This document shows, piece by piece, positions 17,951 through 27,603 of a stretch of 64,000 nucleotides of DNA; position 1 is the stretch's first letter; the number at the start of each line of letters is the position of its first letter. The translations under genes were made by a program, and so were the position numbers. This DNA comes from an uncultured Desulfobacterales bacterium (lineage in GTDB: Bacteria; Desulfobacterota; Desulfobacteria; Desulfobacterales; JAHEIW01), in NCBI GenBank assembly GCA_947259495.1, contig CAMYLV010000007.1, forward strand, positions 1 through 64,000. Reading direction: 5' to 3'. The notes under the pieces were generated by a model that saw only the letters and a program-made list of their open reading frames with translations, had not been told where the DNA came from and searched no databases.

Positions 17951-18916
17951 ATGACAAAAGTCAGCCATAGCACTAAAAAACCATCTCTCCTGCTGTCGAT
18001 CTGGCGCTGGTTCGACGCAGATGCATCTACTGATGAAACGCCGAGCGCCAACATTAAGAAAGTCGATTGGTTTCGCATCATTCCATTTGTGATCATGCAC
18101 CTGATGTGTTTGGGCGTCATCTGGGTGGGGTGGAGCTGGTTTGCCGTTTTGACGGCTGCCGGGCTTTATTTCATTCGGATGTTTGCCATTACCGGATTCT
18201 ACCATCGATATTTTTCCCACAATGCTTTCAAAACCAATCGGTTCTGGCAATTTTTGTTTGCAGCCATCGGCAATTCCTCCGTTCAGCGCGGACCGCTGTG
18301 GTGGGCAGCGCATCATCGCCATCACCACCGCTATGCAGACACAGAAAAAGACATCCATTCACCCAGCCGGCACGGCTTTATCTGGAGCCACATGGGGTGG
18401 TTAACCTCACCTGCGAATTTTCCGACCCAAATGAAGTATGTGAAAGATTGGGCTAAATATCCTGAGCTGCGCTGGATCAATCGTTTTGATATTGTCATTC
18501 CGGTTCTTTTAGCTGTCGCTTTATTTGCAGCTGGCATACTGCTTGAGATCCATGTGCCCCGGCTGGGAACCAACGGCCCCCAGCTGCTGATCTGGGGCTT
18601 TTTTATTTCTTCGGTTGCCCTTTTCCACGGAACGGTGACGATCAATTCGTTTGATCATATGATCGGCCGCCGGCGCTATGATACCCCGGATACCAGTCGA
18701 AACAATGCGGTTTTAGCCCTGATTACTTTGGGTGAGGGGTGGCATAACAATCACCATCATTATGCGATTTGCGCGCGCCAGGGATTTTACTGGTGGGAAA
18801 TAGATATGACCTACTACCTTCTCAAAATTTTTTCCTGGCTGGGCATCGTCTGGGACCTGCGGGGCTTGCCGGAAGGCTTGCGAGAACAAAATAGAGTGGT
18901 CACCGACATCCCTTAA
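17951..18916 (+). CDS. Membrane fatty-acyl (delta-9 type) desaturase
   Basis: About 321 residues from the ATG at 17951 (a TTG two codons earlier is an alternative). Four to five hydrophobic segments and the three histidine boxes of acyl-CoA/acyl-lipid desaturases are visible: HRYFSH, HRHHHR and HNNHHH. A di-iron centre inserts a double bond and needs O2, noteworthy if the host is an anaerobe. GLPEG near the C-terminus is also family-like. The product would be an unsaturated chain that the CFA synthases downstream can use. It is followed by the FAD protein after 50 bp. Confidence 0.92.
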   Translation: MTKVSHSTKKPSLLLSIWRWFDADASTDETPSANIKKVDWFRIIPFVIMHLMCLGVIWVGWSWFAVLTAAGLYFIRMFAITGFYHRYFSHNAFKTNRFWQFLFAAIGNSSVQRGPLWWAAHHRHHHRYADTEKDIHSPSRHGFIWSHMGWLTSPANFPTQMKYVKDWAKYPELRWINRFDIVIPVLLAVALFAAGILLEIHVPRLGTNGPQLLIWGFFISSVALFHGTVTINSFDHMIGRRRYDTPDTSRNNAVLALITLGEGWHNNHHHYAICARQGFYWWEIDMTYYLLKIFSWLGIVWDLRGLPEGLREQNRVVTDIP

Positions 18917-18966
18917 CGCAATTGATAAACCTGTATTCATCGCTAATACATTGAGGAGCAATCCAC

Positions 18967-20211
18967 ATGCGAATCGCTGTCATCGGAACCGGCATTGCAG
19001 GCATGGTGAGTGCATATCTGCTCAGTGACGACCATGAACTGGTCGTTTTTGAGGCCGAGGATTATGTCGGCGGTCACACGAACACCATTGATGTCGGTTC
19101 GAATGGCCAGACGTATGCGGTGGACACCGGTTTTATTGTATTCAACGAGAAAACCTATCCCAATTTTGTGCGGTTGATGCAACGTCTGGGCATTGCCTGG
19201 CAACCTTCCAATATGAGCTTTAGTGTGCAGTGCAAAAAGACCGGATTGGAATTTAGCCCCAGCAGTTTGAATTCGCTTTTCATCCAGCGCAGGAACCTGC
19301 TGCGGCCATCGTTTTACAGGATGATATTCGATATATTTAAATTCAGGCGAGAATCCGAAGAGCTCCTCAAAAGCGATGACTACACCTTGACGCTTGAAGA
19401 TTTTCTGGCCGCCAAGAAGTTTTCACGGCTTTTTGTCGAGCATTTTATAATTCCCATGGGCGAAGCCATCTGGTCTGCGGATCCGGCTAAATTCAACGAG
19501 TTTCCGGCCCTGTATTTTGCTCAGTTTTTTAAAAACCATGGTTTTCTGAACTTGCGCCATCAGCCCCAATGGCTGGTCATCAAGGGAGGCTCGAAACAGT
19601 ATGTGGAGCCTCTAACCCGGCCTTTTCGAGACCGCATTCGCCTCAATTGTCCGGTAAAAGCCATTCGGCGGTATCCGGATCATGTCAGCTTGCAGGCTGC
19701 GAACGGTGAGCCAGAGCGCTTTGATCAGGTGATTATCGCCACCCACAGCGATCAGGCCCTGGCGATGCTGCAGGATCCGACAGACAGCGAAAAAGAAATC
19801 CTGGGGGCCATCCCATATCAGAACAATCATGCGGTCTTGCATTCAGACGAATCGGTTTTGCCCCGTAAAAAGGCCGCCTGGGCCAGCTGGAATTACCATA
19901 TACCGCAAGCGGAGCTGGATCGGGTGGCCCTTACTTATAATTTGAATATCTTGCAAAGTTTAGGTGCTCCAGTCGAATACTGCGTTACACTCAATTTGCC
20001 GAACACTGTTGATGCGGCTAAAAAAATCAAAGAAATGATTTATCATCACCCGGTTTATAATCCCAAAAGCCTGGTTGCCAGAAATCGCCATCAAGAGATC
20101 AACGGTGCCAAGCGTACCTATTTCTGTGGGGCCTATTGGGGATATGGATTCCATGAGGATGGGGTTAATAGCGCATTGGTGGTGGGAAAACATTTCGGGA
20201 AATCCCTCTAA
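18967..20211 (+). CDS. FAD-dependent amine-oxidase-like protein of the DUF1365/CFA cluster
   Basis: 414 residues. FAD-binding Rossmann motif GTGIAGMVSAYLL, then EAEDYVGGHTNTIDV and DTGFIVFNEKTYPNF, the hallmark of the COG2907 family. The C-terminus YFCGAYWGYGFHEDGVNSAL is also characteristic. In Rhodobacter a related gene set next to a CFA-type methylase is needed to make furan fatty acids, an antioxidant lipid, so a fatty-acyl oxidase or desaturase role is likely. TTGAGGAG precedes the ATG. It is 157 bp upstream of DUF1365. Confidence 0.9.
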   Translation: MRIAVIGTGIAGMVSAYLLSDDHELVVFEAEDYVGGHTNTIDVGSNGQTYAVDTGFIVFNEKTYPNFVRLMQRLGIAWQPSNMSFSVQCKKTGLEFSPSSLNSLFIQRRNLLRPSFYRMIFDIFKFRRESEELLKSDDYTLTLEDFLAAKKFSRLFVEHFIIPMGEAIWSADPAKFNEFPALYFAQFFKNHGFLNLRHQPQWLVIKGGSKQYVEPLTRPFRDRIRLNCPVKAIRRYPDHVSLQAANGEPERFDQVIIATHSDQALAMLQDPTDSEKEILGAIPYQNNHAVLHSDESVLPRKKAAWASWNYHIPQAELDRVALTYNLNILQSLGAPVEYCVTLNLPNTVDAAKKIKEMIYHHPVYNPKSLVARNRHQEINGAKRTYFCGAYWGYGFHEDGVNSALVVGKHFGKSL

Positions 20212-20368
20212 ATCGGAGTGCCAGCTGGTTTTATACGGTCCGGTCTGGACTTCACTTACTCCCTGAAAGACCTCAGCAATAATCTTCGTCTTTGTGCTGA
20301 CGAAAAGCATTTGATGCTTATTATAGAAGAATTTAATTACACTGCTTAATTCGCAGCCAGGATCACCT

Positions 20369-21151
20369 ATGCACAGTTGCATCTATGAGGGCACCATTCG
20401 ACATCGCCGGTTCAGGCCAACGCCCAATATGTTTCGATATCGCCTGTTCTTCATGTACTTAGACCTGGCAGAATTGCCCTCTGTGTTCGACAGGCATCCG
20501 CTCTGGTCTTCTCGGCGGCGGAATATCGCTTATTTTCGCCGCAAAGACCACTTCGGCGATCCGAAACAGCCGATCGATCAGGCGGTGCGTGAGCTGGTTG
20601 CCGAAAAAACCGGACGGCCACCCGAGGGCCCGATTCGGATGCTGACCCATTTGCGATATTTCGGCTATTGTTTTAATCCGGCCAGCTTTTATTATTGTTA
20701 CGACGCAACGGACTCAAGGGTTGAGACCATTATCGTTGAAATACACAACACGCCCTGGGGCGAGGTGCATTGCTATGTTTTGAACCGGGAGCAAAACGAA
20801 CATCCGATCGCAAACTGGCGGCGGCATCGCTTTGAAAAGGTTTTTCATGTTTCGCCGTTTATCGATATGAATATCGATTATGATTGGCGATTTCGCGAAC
20901 CCGACACTTCTATTCGCGTGCATATGATCGACTATGAGAACGGACAGAAACTTTTTGATGCCAGCCTTTCACTAGTACGTCGTGAGATCAGTCCCCGGGC
21001 CCTGACCCATGTGCTGATTAAGTACCCGCTGATGACCGCCAAGGTCACCACCCTGATTCACTGGCAGGCCCTGCGGTTGTTGCTTAAAAAGACCCCTTTT
21101 TTTGCTCATCCAAAAAAACGCAAACCAGGCGGAGAGAGATATCACCCATGA
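20369..21151 (+). CDS. DUF1365 family protein
   Basis: 260 residues. The family start IYEGTIRHRRFRP is clear, with the central motif YFGYCFNPASFYYCYD and HVSPFIDMNIDYDWRF. Function is not established; it is nearly always found between the FAD amine-oxidase-like gene and the CFA synthase, as here. The stop overlaps the CFA start by 4 bases (ATGA), so the two are translationally coupled. Probably acts on lipid or in presenting it to the methylase; inference from context. Confidence 0.93.
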   Translation: MHSCIYEGTIRHRRFRPTPNMFRYRLFFMYLDLAELPSVFDRHPLWSSRRRNIAYFRRKDHFGDPKQPIDQAVRELVAEKTGRPPEGPIRMLTHLRYFGYCFNPASFYYCYDATDSRVETIIVEIHNTPWGEVHCYVLNREQNEHPIANWRRHRFEKVFHVSPFIDMNIDYDWRFREPDTSIRVHMIDYENGQKLFDASLSLVRREISPRALTHVLIKYPLMTAKVTTLIHWQALRLLLKKTPFFAHPKKRKPGGERYHP

Positions 21152-22434
21152 CCGCATCGATTATGCCTTCAGACGCGTCGGCACTCGAAAACATCCCGAC
21201 TCGCCCGACGGACGGGCTGGCCCGAAAATTTCTTTTTGGAATTCTGCGCAAATTAGAGCGCGGTAAAATCATCATCCTTGAAGGTCCGCAGCGTCATGTT
21301 TTCGGCCATTCAAGCACCGCTTTTCCACTCGAGGCGGTTATTACCGTTTATCATCCCCGATTTTACAGCAAAGCTGTACTGGGTGGCAGCATCGGCAGCG
21401 CGGAGGCATACATGAGCGGTTTTTGGTCGGCAGACGATCTGACCACCGCGCTGCGTATCATGGCCTTGAATCGCGATAGTTTTGAGCGCCTGGATAAGGG
21501 CTGGTCAAAGCTCACAGCCCCGCTGAACAGAATATGGCATTTTCTACGCAAAAATACGCGCAGCGGAAGCCGTAAAAATATCGTGGCCCATTATGATTTG
21601 GGCAATGATTTTTATCGACTGTTTTTAGACGAAACCCTGACCTATTCCTGCGGTATATTCACGGCTGAAGGCAACAGCATGCGAGATGCTTCGCTTGCCA
21701 AGTATGATCGCATCTGTCGAAAGCTCGAGCTGGGCCCCGATGATGACGTGATTGAAATCGGATCCGGCTGGGGCGGCTTTGCCATTTATGCCGCTCAAAA
21801 ATTCGGCTGCAGGGTCACCACAACCACGATTTCCGGCCAGCAATTCAAACTGGCCAAACAGCGCATTGCAGATTCCGGCGTGGCCGATCGCATTGATCTG
21901 GTCATGAAGGACTACCGGGATCTGAAGGGAAAATTTAGTAAACTGGTTTCAATCGAAATGATCGAGGCCGTCGGACATCACTATCTGGATGCCTATTTTC
22001 GATCCTGCAGCCGGTTGCTCAAGCCAGACGGCATGATGCTGCTGCAGGCGATTACGATTGCCGATCAACTGTTCGAGCACCACAAGCGCTCGGTTGATTT
22101 CATCAAGCGCTATATTTTTCCGGGTAGCTGCATCCCGTCCATTGCTGCCATAACCGCTTCAATCGCCAAGGCGACCGACCTGCGTCTTTTTCATCTGGAA
22201 GATATCACACCGCATTATGCCAAAACCCTGGCTTGCTGGCGGGAGCAGTTTTTCGATAACATCGATGATGTCAAAGGGCTTGAATACTCAGAGGCTTTTA
22301 TTCGCATGTGGGATTATTATTTCAGTTACTGTGAAGCGGGTTTTGCGGAGCGCTATATTGGCGATGTGCAGATGCTGTTTACCAAACCCATGTGCCGACG
22401 CGCGTCTTTAATCCCTGATTTAACCACCTGCTAA
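21148..22434 (+). CDS. cfa: Cyclopropane-fatty-acyl-phospholipid synthase family methyltransferase
   Basis: 428 residues. N-terminal lipid-binding part (GGSIGSAEAYMSGFW) and C-terminal SAM domain with VIEIGSGWGGFAIYAA, then MIEAVGHHYLDAYF and the FIKRYIFPG motif containing active-site residues. It methylates or cyclopropanates the double bond of phospholipid acyl chains, the product supplied by the desaturase upstream. In photolyase clusters the homologue (UfaM/CfaA type) makes methylated precursors of furan fatty acids. A second, shorter family member is encoded on the minus strand at 26.6 kb. Confidence 0.93.
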   Translation: MTASIMPSDASALENIPTRPTDGLARKFLFGILRKLERGKIIILEGPQRHVFGHSSTAFPLEAVITVYHPRFYSKAVLGGSIGSAEAYMSGFWSADDLTTALRIMALNRDSFERLDKGWSKLTAPLNRIWHFLRKNTRSGSRKNIVAHYDLGNDFYRLFLDETLTYSCGIFTAEGNSMRDASLAKYDRICRKLELGPDDDVIEIGSGWGGFAIYAAQKFGCRVTTTTISGQQFKLAKQRIADSGVADRIDLVMKDYRDLKGKFSKLVSIEMIEAVGHHYLDAYFRSCSRLLKPDGMMLLQAITIADQLFEHHKRSVDFIKRYIFPGSCIPSIAAITASIAKATDLRLFHLEDITPHYAKTLACWREQFFDNIDDVKGLEYSEAFIRMWDYYFSYCEAGFAERYIGDVQMLFTKPMCRRASLIPDLTTC

Positions 22435-22460
22435 ACACCGCTGGAAAGGAGAATTATCGG

Positions 22461-22607
22461 ATGAATGTTTGGGTGCCCATATTACTGTTGTTGATCCTGG
22501 TTGAAATCTGGTGGTTTGGTGCTCATTGTATGGCTTATCTGAGCGATATCAGAGACTTATTCACAAAAATGACCCAAAGTACAGAAGGGGCTGCCAGCAC
22601 AGAATAA
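22461..22607 (+). CDS. Small single-span membrane protein
   Basis: A 48-residue frame directly after the CFA gene, starting MNVWVPILLLLILVEIWWF, with one hydrophobic segment (about 3-20) and a hydrophilic, acidic tail. AAAGGAG lies 9 bases before the ATG, a better ribosome site than most nearby genes. The 26-bp distance from the CFA stop suggests the same transcript. It may anchor or regulate the CFA/DUF1365 proteins; that is speculative. Confidence 0.6.
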   Translation: MNVWVPILLLLILVEIWWFGAHCMAYLSDIRDLFTKMTQSTEGAASTE

Positions 22608-22988
22608 TTGGCGTCGACATGTTTTAAGATGTAACTTTCAGGGCGCTTTGAGGCTCTTAACAAGTGTTATTAGCCTCCATTACGGTGGTGGTTCAGTTTC
22701 AGTTAAGTTTACCTCCTTTCCTTAGCTGTGAGAATGCCGCTGAGCCACCACAATTTTTTCCTCATCCCTTTATTTTAATCCAAGGTTAACTGATACGTTC
22801 ATTGGGACGCGCTGGACCAGTGATTGTGGTGGATGCTTGCAGAAAAAAAGTTTTTGATGTACAGCAAAACAATGGCTAATCTAAACAACTGTTCACCCGA
22901 TTATCTGCCAACTTTACTAAATTCATGTGCATAGGTGATCGGGCCCATACCGTGTTCGGATATTCATCAATCAAAGGAGATTAAACTG
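22608..22988. other. Gene-free gap with a long inverted repeat
   Basis: No supported gene. A GTGGTGGTTCAG arm (22685-22696) pairs with CTGAGCCACCAC (22740-22751), one G-T pair, over a 43-base loop; a run of T follows. It could be a terminator of the desaturase-CFA unit or a structured RNA. AT-rich sequence before 22989 probably holds the promoter of the USP gene. Confidence 0.45.
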
Positions 22989-23426
22989 ATGGAAATAAAA
23001 AAGATCCTATGGCCGACGGATTTTTCTGAAAATGCGGCCAAGGCATTGCCGGTGGTCACATCCCTATCTGAAAAATATACGGCTGAGATCCATATTCTGT
23101 ATGTGCTCAAAGACTATCCTGCAGTCGGGGCCTCTTATGGCTACAATGACCCTGAGGATGTCGAAAAAATGCGGCAATGGGAAAAACAAACCGCTGAGGG
23201 TCGGCTGGACGAGATTTGCGAAAAATTCTTAAATGCCTGCCCGCTCTATTTTCGCCATATCAGTGTTGGTGAGCCGGCTAAAGAGATCCTCAAGTTGATC
23301 GAGAATGAAGCCATCGACATGGTCGTCTTAGCAAGCCGGGGCAGCGAGGCCCATTTTGATTTCGGCAGTGTTGCTGACCGTGTGATCAAGTGCACGTCCA
23401 TACCCACTTTAATTATACCCGTGTGA
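22989..23426 (+). CDS. Universal stress protein (UspA family)
   Basis: 145 residues; the frame extends upstream but the ATG at 22989 has AAAGGAGA at good distance. Family start KKILWPTDFSENAAKALP and the C-terminal nucleotide-binding loop MVVLASRGS...FGSVADRVI (GxxxxG-S/T type) are present. UspA proteins bind ATP or AMP and respond to stress. It stands alone between the lipid cluster and serB. Confidence 0.93.
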   Translation: MEIKKILWPTDFSENAAKALPVVTSLSEKYTAEIHILYVLKDYPAVGASYGYNDPEDVEKMRQWEKQTAEGRLDEICEKFLNACPLYFRHISVGEPAKEILKLIENEAIDMVVLASRGSEAHFDFGSVADRVIKCTSIPTLIIPV

Positions 23427-23461
23427 CAGAGCAGTAGATGCAAAATTAGGTTGGCTAAATT

Positions 23462-24664
23462 TTATATTGTTTGGCATGACATGGCCTCGTCGATGTCTTC
23501 TTCATTGATCCCCAGCAGGTGGAAGATGTGGCCAAATTTGGCTTTGGACAACGACACATTGGCAACGCGGTCCAATCCTTTTTTAGCATTGTAAGCAATT
23601 CCCAGACCGGCCTGGCTGAGCATCAGGGCGTCATTGGCCCCGTCTCCAACGGCAACCACCTGGTCTAATGGAATCCCAGCGTCGCAGGATATCTGGTTGA
23701 TGACACGCGCTTTTTCAGCTGCATCGACAATCTTTCCGGTTACTTTTCCGGTCAAAAATCCTTTTTTAATCTCCAACTGGTTTGAATGGGCAAAATCCAG
23801 GTTAAATTTTTCCTTGAGATGATCGGCAAAAATATTAAACCCTCCCGAAACAATGCCCACCTGATATCCGAGCCACTTGAGGGTTGTCAGCAGTTCTTCT
23901 GCGCCGCCGGAAAGATTTATATGATCCCGGATATCGATTAATTCATCCACTGCCAGCCCCTTCAGCATAGCAACTCGCTGCCGTAAGGACTCTTCAAAAT
24001 CGAAATCACCTCTCATCGCCTTGTCGGTAATTCGGGCAACCTCTCTGTGTACACCCGCTCTGCGGGCCATCTCATCAATGCCTTCCATGTCCACAAGGGT
24101 GCTGTCCATATCAAAGCACACCATGCGCTTGTTTTTTCGATGAGCGCTCAGGGTTTGAAATGACAGGTCGACATGGAGTTCGCGCCCCTTGGCCATAATC
24201 CGGCTCTTCATACGATTTAAATCTGCCGCCGCAAGGACATTTAAAATCATCTCAAAAGATCGGGCACCATGATGGGTTTCACTGGATATCATTTCAATGT
24301 TGGCATTTTCCTCCGCCACAATTCCGGACAGGTCCGCGATGAAGCGGGTATCTCCGAAGTGAGTAAGGATGATGAGTTGCCGGCGACCGATCTCTTCAAC
24401 ACGTTCCGGTGAGACCAGCTGGAAATTGAGGGTCAGATTCATTTTGCTGGCTTTGAATAGAAGATCCTTTATGACACTATCCTGAGAGTCAGACGTCTGG
24501 CTTGATTTTAGCAGCAAATGCAGCCCCAGCGTGTTCTGTAAGGAAACCTGTTCGATGTCCACAATTTCAATTTTGTGATCAAAAAGAACTTTTGCAAATA
24601 CAGCTAAAATGCCGGGACGATCCGGTCCGGAAACGCTCACCATCAGTAATTTGCCGTCTTCCAC
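23462..24664 (-). CDS. serB: Phosphoserine phosphatase SerB with two ACT-type domains (divergent paralogue)
   Basis: 400 residues, GTG start with AGGG upstream. Two ACT-like regulatory segments (LLMVSVSGPDRPGILAVFA at the N-terminus, LIILTHFGDTRFIADLSGIV near 93) precede a HAD domain with DMDSTLVDMEGIDEM, the GGFNIFAD motif and VGDGANDALML. It hydrolyses O-phosphoserine in serine synthesis, and ACT domains suggest amino acid control. A second SerB of the same design is encoded at 38562-39776. The DMDST-VDMEG variant departs from the canonical LIQGE form of that paralogue, though the key Glu is kept. Confidence 0.9.
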   Translation of the reverse strand: MEDGKLLMVSVSGPDRPGILAVFAKVLFDHKIEIVDIEQVSLQNTLGLHLLLKSSQTSDSQDSVIKDLLFKASKMNLTLNFQLVSPERVEEIGRRQLIILTHFGDTRFIADLSGIVAEENANIEMISSETHHGARSFEMILNVLAAADLNRMKSRIMAKGRELHVDLSFQTLSAHRKNKRMVCFDMDSTLVDMEGIDEMARRAGVHREVARITDKAMRGDFDFEESLRQRVAMLKGLAVDELIDIRDHINLSGGAEELLTTLKWLGYQVGIVSGGFNIFADHLKEKFNLDFAHSNQLEIKKGFLTGKVTGKIVDAAEKARVINQISCDAGIPLDQVVAVGDGANDALMLSQAGLGIAYNAKKGLDRVANVSLSKAKFGHIFHLLGINEEDIDEAMSCQTI

Positions 24665-24948
24665 AGTCTAACCCTTTCATAAGATTTGCACGGGAATATC
24701 TACGCAAGATACGCTTCGCGTTCGTTTATAGAAAAAGACCCAATGCCGCAAAAAGCAGTCGTTTGATATTATGACAATCAATGATTAGTGTTAATTAGCT
24801 TAAATTATAAAGTCAAGCAAACCCATCAGAGATTATTTACGATAAAACCATTGCACTCCCGAAATTTAATTTGACTCTGCCAACAGCCTTTGTTGGTACG
24901 CCTGGGTGCTCAGCGTCAACCGATCGAATGAAATTAAACAGGGGAATC

Positions 24949-25386
24949 ATGTTTTTCAGCCACCGCCCAATCGTTTTTTGCATCTTGTTCGGCGTATCGC
25001 ATGTTGCAGCCGGTACGACTGCTATGCCCGCTAAACTTTCGTCCTGTCCGGATTCGCCCAACTGCGTTTCTTCACTGAGCAATAATAAAAAGCATTTCAT
25101 CGAGCCTTTTAAATATACAGGTAGCTTCGAAGATGCCAGGCAAAAACTTATCAATATTCTGGAAAATACCCGGCGCGCGCGCCGGGTAACAATCGAAAGA
25201 GATCATATTCAGGTTGAATTTCGCTCATTGATTTTTCGGTTTGTCGATGATGTCGAATTTTACTTTCCAGCTGATGAATCTATCATCCATGTGAAATCTG
25301 CATCGCGGTCAGGCTATTACGATTTTGGCGCCAACCGCCGGCGGGTGGAGCACTTACGCGCGGCATTTCAGAATCGGGTAAGATAA
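24949..25386 (+). CDS. DUF1499 protein, exported
   Basis: About 145 residues from the ATG at 24949, preceded by AGGGGAATC; an ATG at 24928 and a longer frame from 24871 are alternatives. N-terminal hydrophobic signal (IVFCILFGVSHVAAG), then the family pattern SSCPDSPNCVSS, FKYTGSFEDARQKLI, and IHVKSASRSGYYDFGANRRRVEHLR. Role unknown; the family is often found near photolyase/DUF2177 genes. It is 51 bp before the DUF2177 gene. Confidence 0.85.
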   Translation: MFFSHRPIVFCILFGVSHVAAGTTAMPAKLSSCPDSPNCVSSLSNNKKHFIEPFKYTGSFEDARQKLINILENTRRARRVTIERDHIQVEFRSLIFRFVDDVEFYFPADESIIHVKSASRSGYYDFGANRRRVEHLRAAFQNRVR

Positions 25387-25437
25387 TCATCCGCCAGGAC
25401 ACGGGGCTATTAAAAAGACTCATCAAGCGAGGCCCAT

Positions 25438-25845
25438 ATGAACGTTGCATATTATTTAAAGCTTTACGCTCTGACCGTACCTGTCTTTTTCATTGTCGAC
25501 TTGATTTGGTTGGGAGTTGTGGCCAAAGGGTTTTATCAGAAAAATCTAAACCATATTCTCAGTCCGCAAGTTAACTGGTCGGCTGCCATCATTTTTTATT
25601 TAATCTACATTGCCGGAATTCTCATTTTTGCCGTTGTGCCTGCAGTGGCGAAAGATTCATTGCGACACGCTGTGTTGTATGGGGCGTTGTTCGGATTTTT
25701 TACGTATATGACCTATGAGCTAACTAATTTAGCCTTGCTCAAAGATTGGCCGCTCAATATTGTGTTCGTCGATATTCTCTGGGGAGTGGTTCTGTGCTCC
25801 GTTGTCGCATCAATCGGATTCTATACAGCCAGGTGGCTGGCTTAA
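25438..25845 (+). CDS. DUF2177 membrane protein
   Basis: 135 residues with four membrane segments (about 7-26, 46-66, 77-95, 107-128). Family motifs VDLIWLGVVAKGFYQ and LYGALFGFFTYMTYELTNLALL are clear. It is a small integral membrane protein of unknown role, habitually encoded with DUF1365, CFA and DUF1499 genes. It closes this plus-strand pair. Confidence 0.9.
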   Translation: MNVAYYLKLYALTVPVFFIVDLIWLGVVAKGFYQKNLNHILSPQVNWSAAIIFYLIYIAGILIFAVVPAVAKDSLRHAVLYGALFGFFTYMTYELTNLALLKDWPLNIVFVDILWGVVLCSVVASIGFYTARWLA

Positions 25846-26023
25846 TTTGGGTAGCAATTTCATATATTGAACCTGCAAAAGTCGCACATATATACGCCTC
25901 CTTACGGTGCAACCCGAATGATTTCCTAATCAATACAGCCTAGCTATTGACACTGACTTCAGGGTGATTAATTTTTAGACAAAATTAAGACAAAGTTTAA
26001 AAATTTCCTAAGTTTTCAGGTAA

Positions 26024-26548
26024 ATGATCATTAGGAAGACAACCTGTGAAAAAGATCTTAAACTTACAAAAAGTCATCAAATGATTGCTAAGGTTAAGTT
26101 AAAACTACTGAATCTGATAAAGTCAATGCTCAAAGAGGGCATGAGTCTGAAAAAAATATCTTTTTGCCTTGCGCTGGGGATTGCGCTGGGTATTTTTCCG
26201 GTTCTGGGCATGACGACTTTGCTGTGCACGATTGCCGCCTTTGCTTTGCGCCTGAATATGCCGGCTATTCAGATTGTTAATTATACGGTTTATCCATTGC
26301 AACTCATTCTGCTGGCCCCATTTTACGGTTCGGGGAGCTGGCTATTCAAACAACAGGGCGGGCACACGATCAGCGGTAATTTGATCGACTTATTCCAAAA
26401 TGATTTCTGGGGCAGTTTGGCCAGTCTCTGGGATTTAACGCTTTATGCGGTTTTTACATGGTTAATTGTCAGCCCAATCCTTGTCCTGCTATTGTACTGC
26501 GTTCTAAAACCAGTGTTAGGCACTTTACCTGCTTTTCGCGGCCGGTGA
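26024..26548 (+). CDS. DUF2062 membrane protein
   Basis: 174 residues. Core motif AIGLALGIFPVLGMTT-like (ALGIALGIFPVLGMTT) with three or four hydrophobic segments; DUF2062 proteins are found in bacteria often beside lipid or glycosyltransferase genes. The first ATG lacks a clear ribosome site and an ATG near 26081 (MIAKVKL) could also start. The gene converges with the minus-strand CFA-like gene, 23 bp apart. Function unknown. Confidence 0.8.
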   Translation: MIIRKTTCEKDLKLTKSHQMIAKVKLKLLNLIKSMLKEGMSLKKISFCLALGIALGIFPVLGMTTLLCTIAAFALRLNMPAIQIVNYTVYPLQLILLAPFYGSGSWLFKQQGGHTISGNLIDLFQNDFWGSLASLWDLTLYAVFTWLIVSPILVLLLYCVLKPVLGTLPAFRGR

Positions 26549-26571
26549 ATACCAAAAATAAATTACCTGCA

Positions 26572-27603
26572 TCAACCCCTTTTTTTCAGCCGGTAATGGG
26601 AAACCAGCCACTCCTGGCCTTTTCGATAGCCCCAGAGTTCGGCGCAAGCCATAAAAAATATCCGCCAGCGCTGCAGCCAGCAGCGTGCATTTTCAGCCCC
26701 ATAGGTATCCTTTAAAATCGGCAAGATCTCTTCTCGACGGTCATCCAGATTAGTCAGCCAGGCTTCAGCCGTCTTGCTATAATGGGTACCGTTTACCCGC
26801 CAATGAGCCTCTACCACCAGCTGATCCTGCAGATACAGCAGCAAATCATCCGATGCCATCATGCCTCCGGTGAAAAAGTGAGTGCCCATCCAGTTGTCCT
26901 CATATTCCTCGAAAGTGTAGGCAAATCTGCGGTGCGTGAAAATATGAATAAAACATTTTCCGGCCGGAAGCAGCCAGCCGTCAATCCGCCCAAGAAGCTC
27001 CGGCCAGTTGCGCATGTGCTCAAACATTTCAACCGAAACGATGCGATCAAATTTTAAATCGATTCCAAAATCATTCATATCAGCGGTGACAACTTTTAGA
27101 TTGCTCAGACCTCGCTTTTTACAAACGGCTCTGATGTATTCTCCCTGCGGTTTGGAATTGGAAACGGTGATGATATAACTGGCGGGAAATTTTTCAGCCA
27201 TCCATAATGAAAGCGATCCCCAGCCACAACCCAATTCCAGAATATTCATCCCATCAGCCAGCTGGGCGCGCTCAACGCTGATGGCCAGCATCCGCGCTTC
27301 GGCTTCATCCAGTGTTGACGTATCGGCATCCCAGAAACAGCCGCTGTATTTTAGATGACGGCCCAATACCAGGTTGAAGAAGGCCGGTGGAACTTCATAG
27401 TGCTGTTCTTTGGGTTTTTCGATTTGAACAGCGATGGGGCTTCGCCGCATATCATCAATAAATTTCGCCAATGTGGCTCGCTGGGCTTCGATATCCCCTT
27501 TGTCTTCCATTTGCAAACGTTCTTTATCCAGCATCCGAATGCCGTGACGAATCAAGGCATCCGGCAGCCATCCACGCTCAGCCAGTTCGGTCAATAATCT
27601 CAT
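26572..27603 (-). CDS. Second CFA-family SAM methyltransferase
   Basis: 343 residues, shorter than the 428-residue cfa product because it has only a brief N-terminal part. SAM-binding motif [14 protein letters not shown], then [16 protein letters not shown] and [16 protein letters not shown]. The pattern of a helical cap ([21 protein letters not shown]) matches proteins of the coclaurine-methyltransferase/CFA-like subgroup. Its start overlaps the stop of the DUF1295 gene (ATGA), so the two are coupled. Substrate perhaps an unusual lipid; distinct from the main CFA enzyme at 21.1 kb. Confidence 0.9.
   Translation of the reverse strand: MRLLTELAERGWLPDALIRHGIRMLDKERLQMEDKGDIEAQRATLAKFIDDMRRSPIAVQIEKPKEQHYEVPPAFFNLVLGRHLKYSGCFWDADTSTLDEAEARMLAISVERAQLADGMNILELGCGWGSLSLWMAEKFPASYIITVSNSKPQGEYIRAVCKKRGLSNLKVVTADMNDFGIDLKFDRIVSVEMFEHMRNWPELLGRIDGWLLPAGKCFIHIFTHRRFAYTFEEYEDNWMGTHFFTGGMMASDDLLLYLQDQLVVEAHWRVNGTHYSKTAEAWLTNLDDRREEILPILKDTYGAENARCWLQRWRIFFMACAELWGYRKGQEWLVSHYRLKKRG

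Noticed and set aside
22833-22934. A 33-residue open frame in the gap before the USP gene
   Set aside because: No ribosome site, no hydrophobic or conserved pattern.
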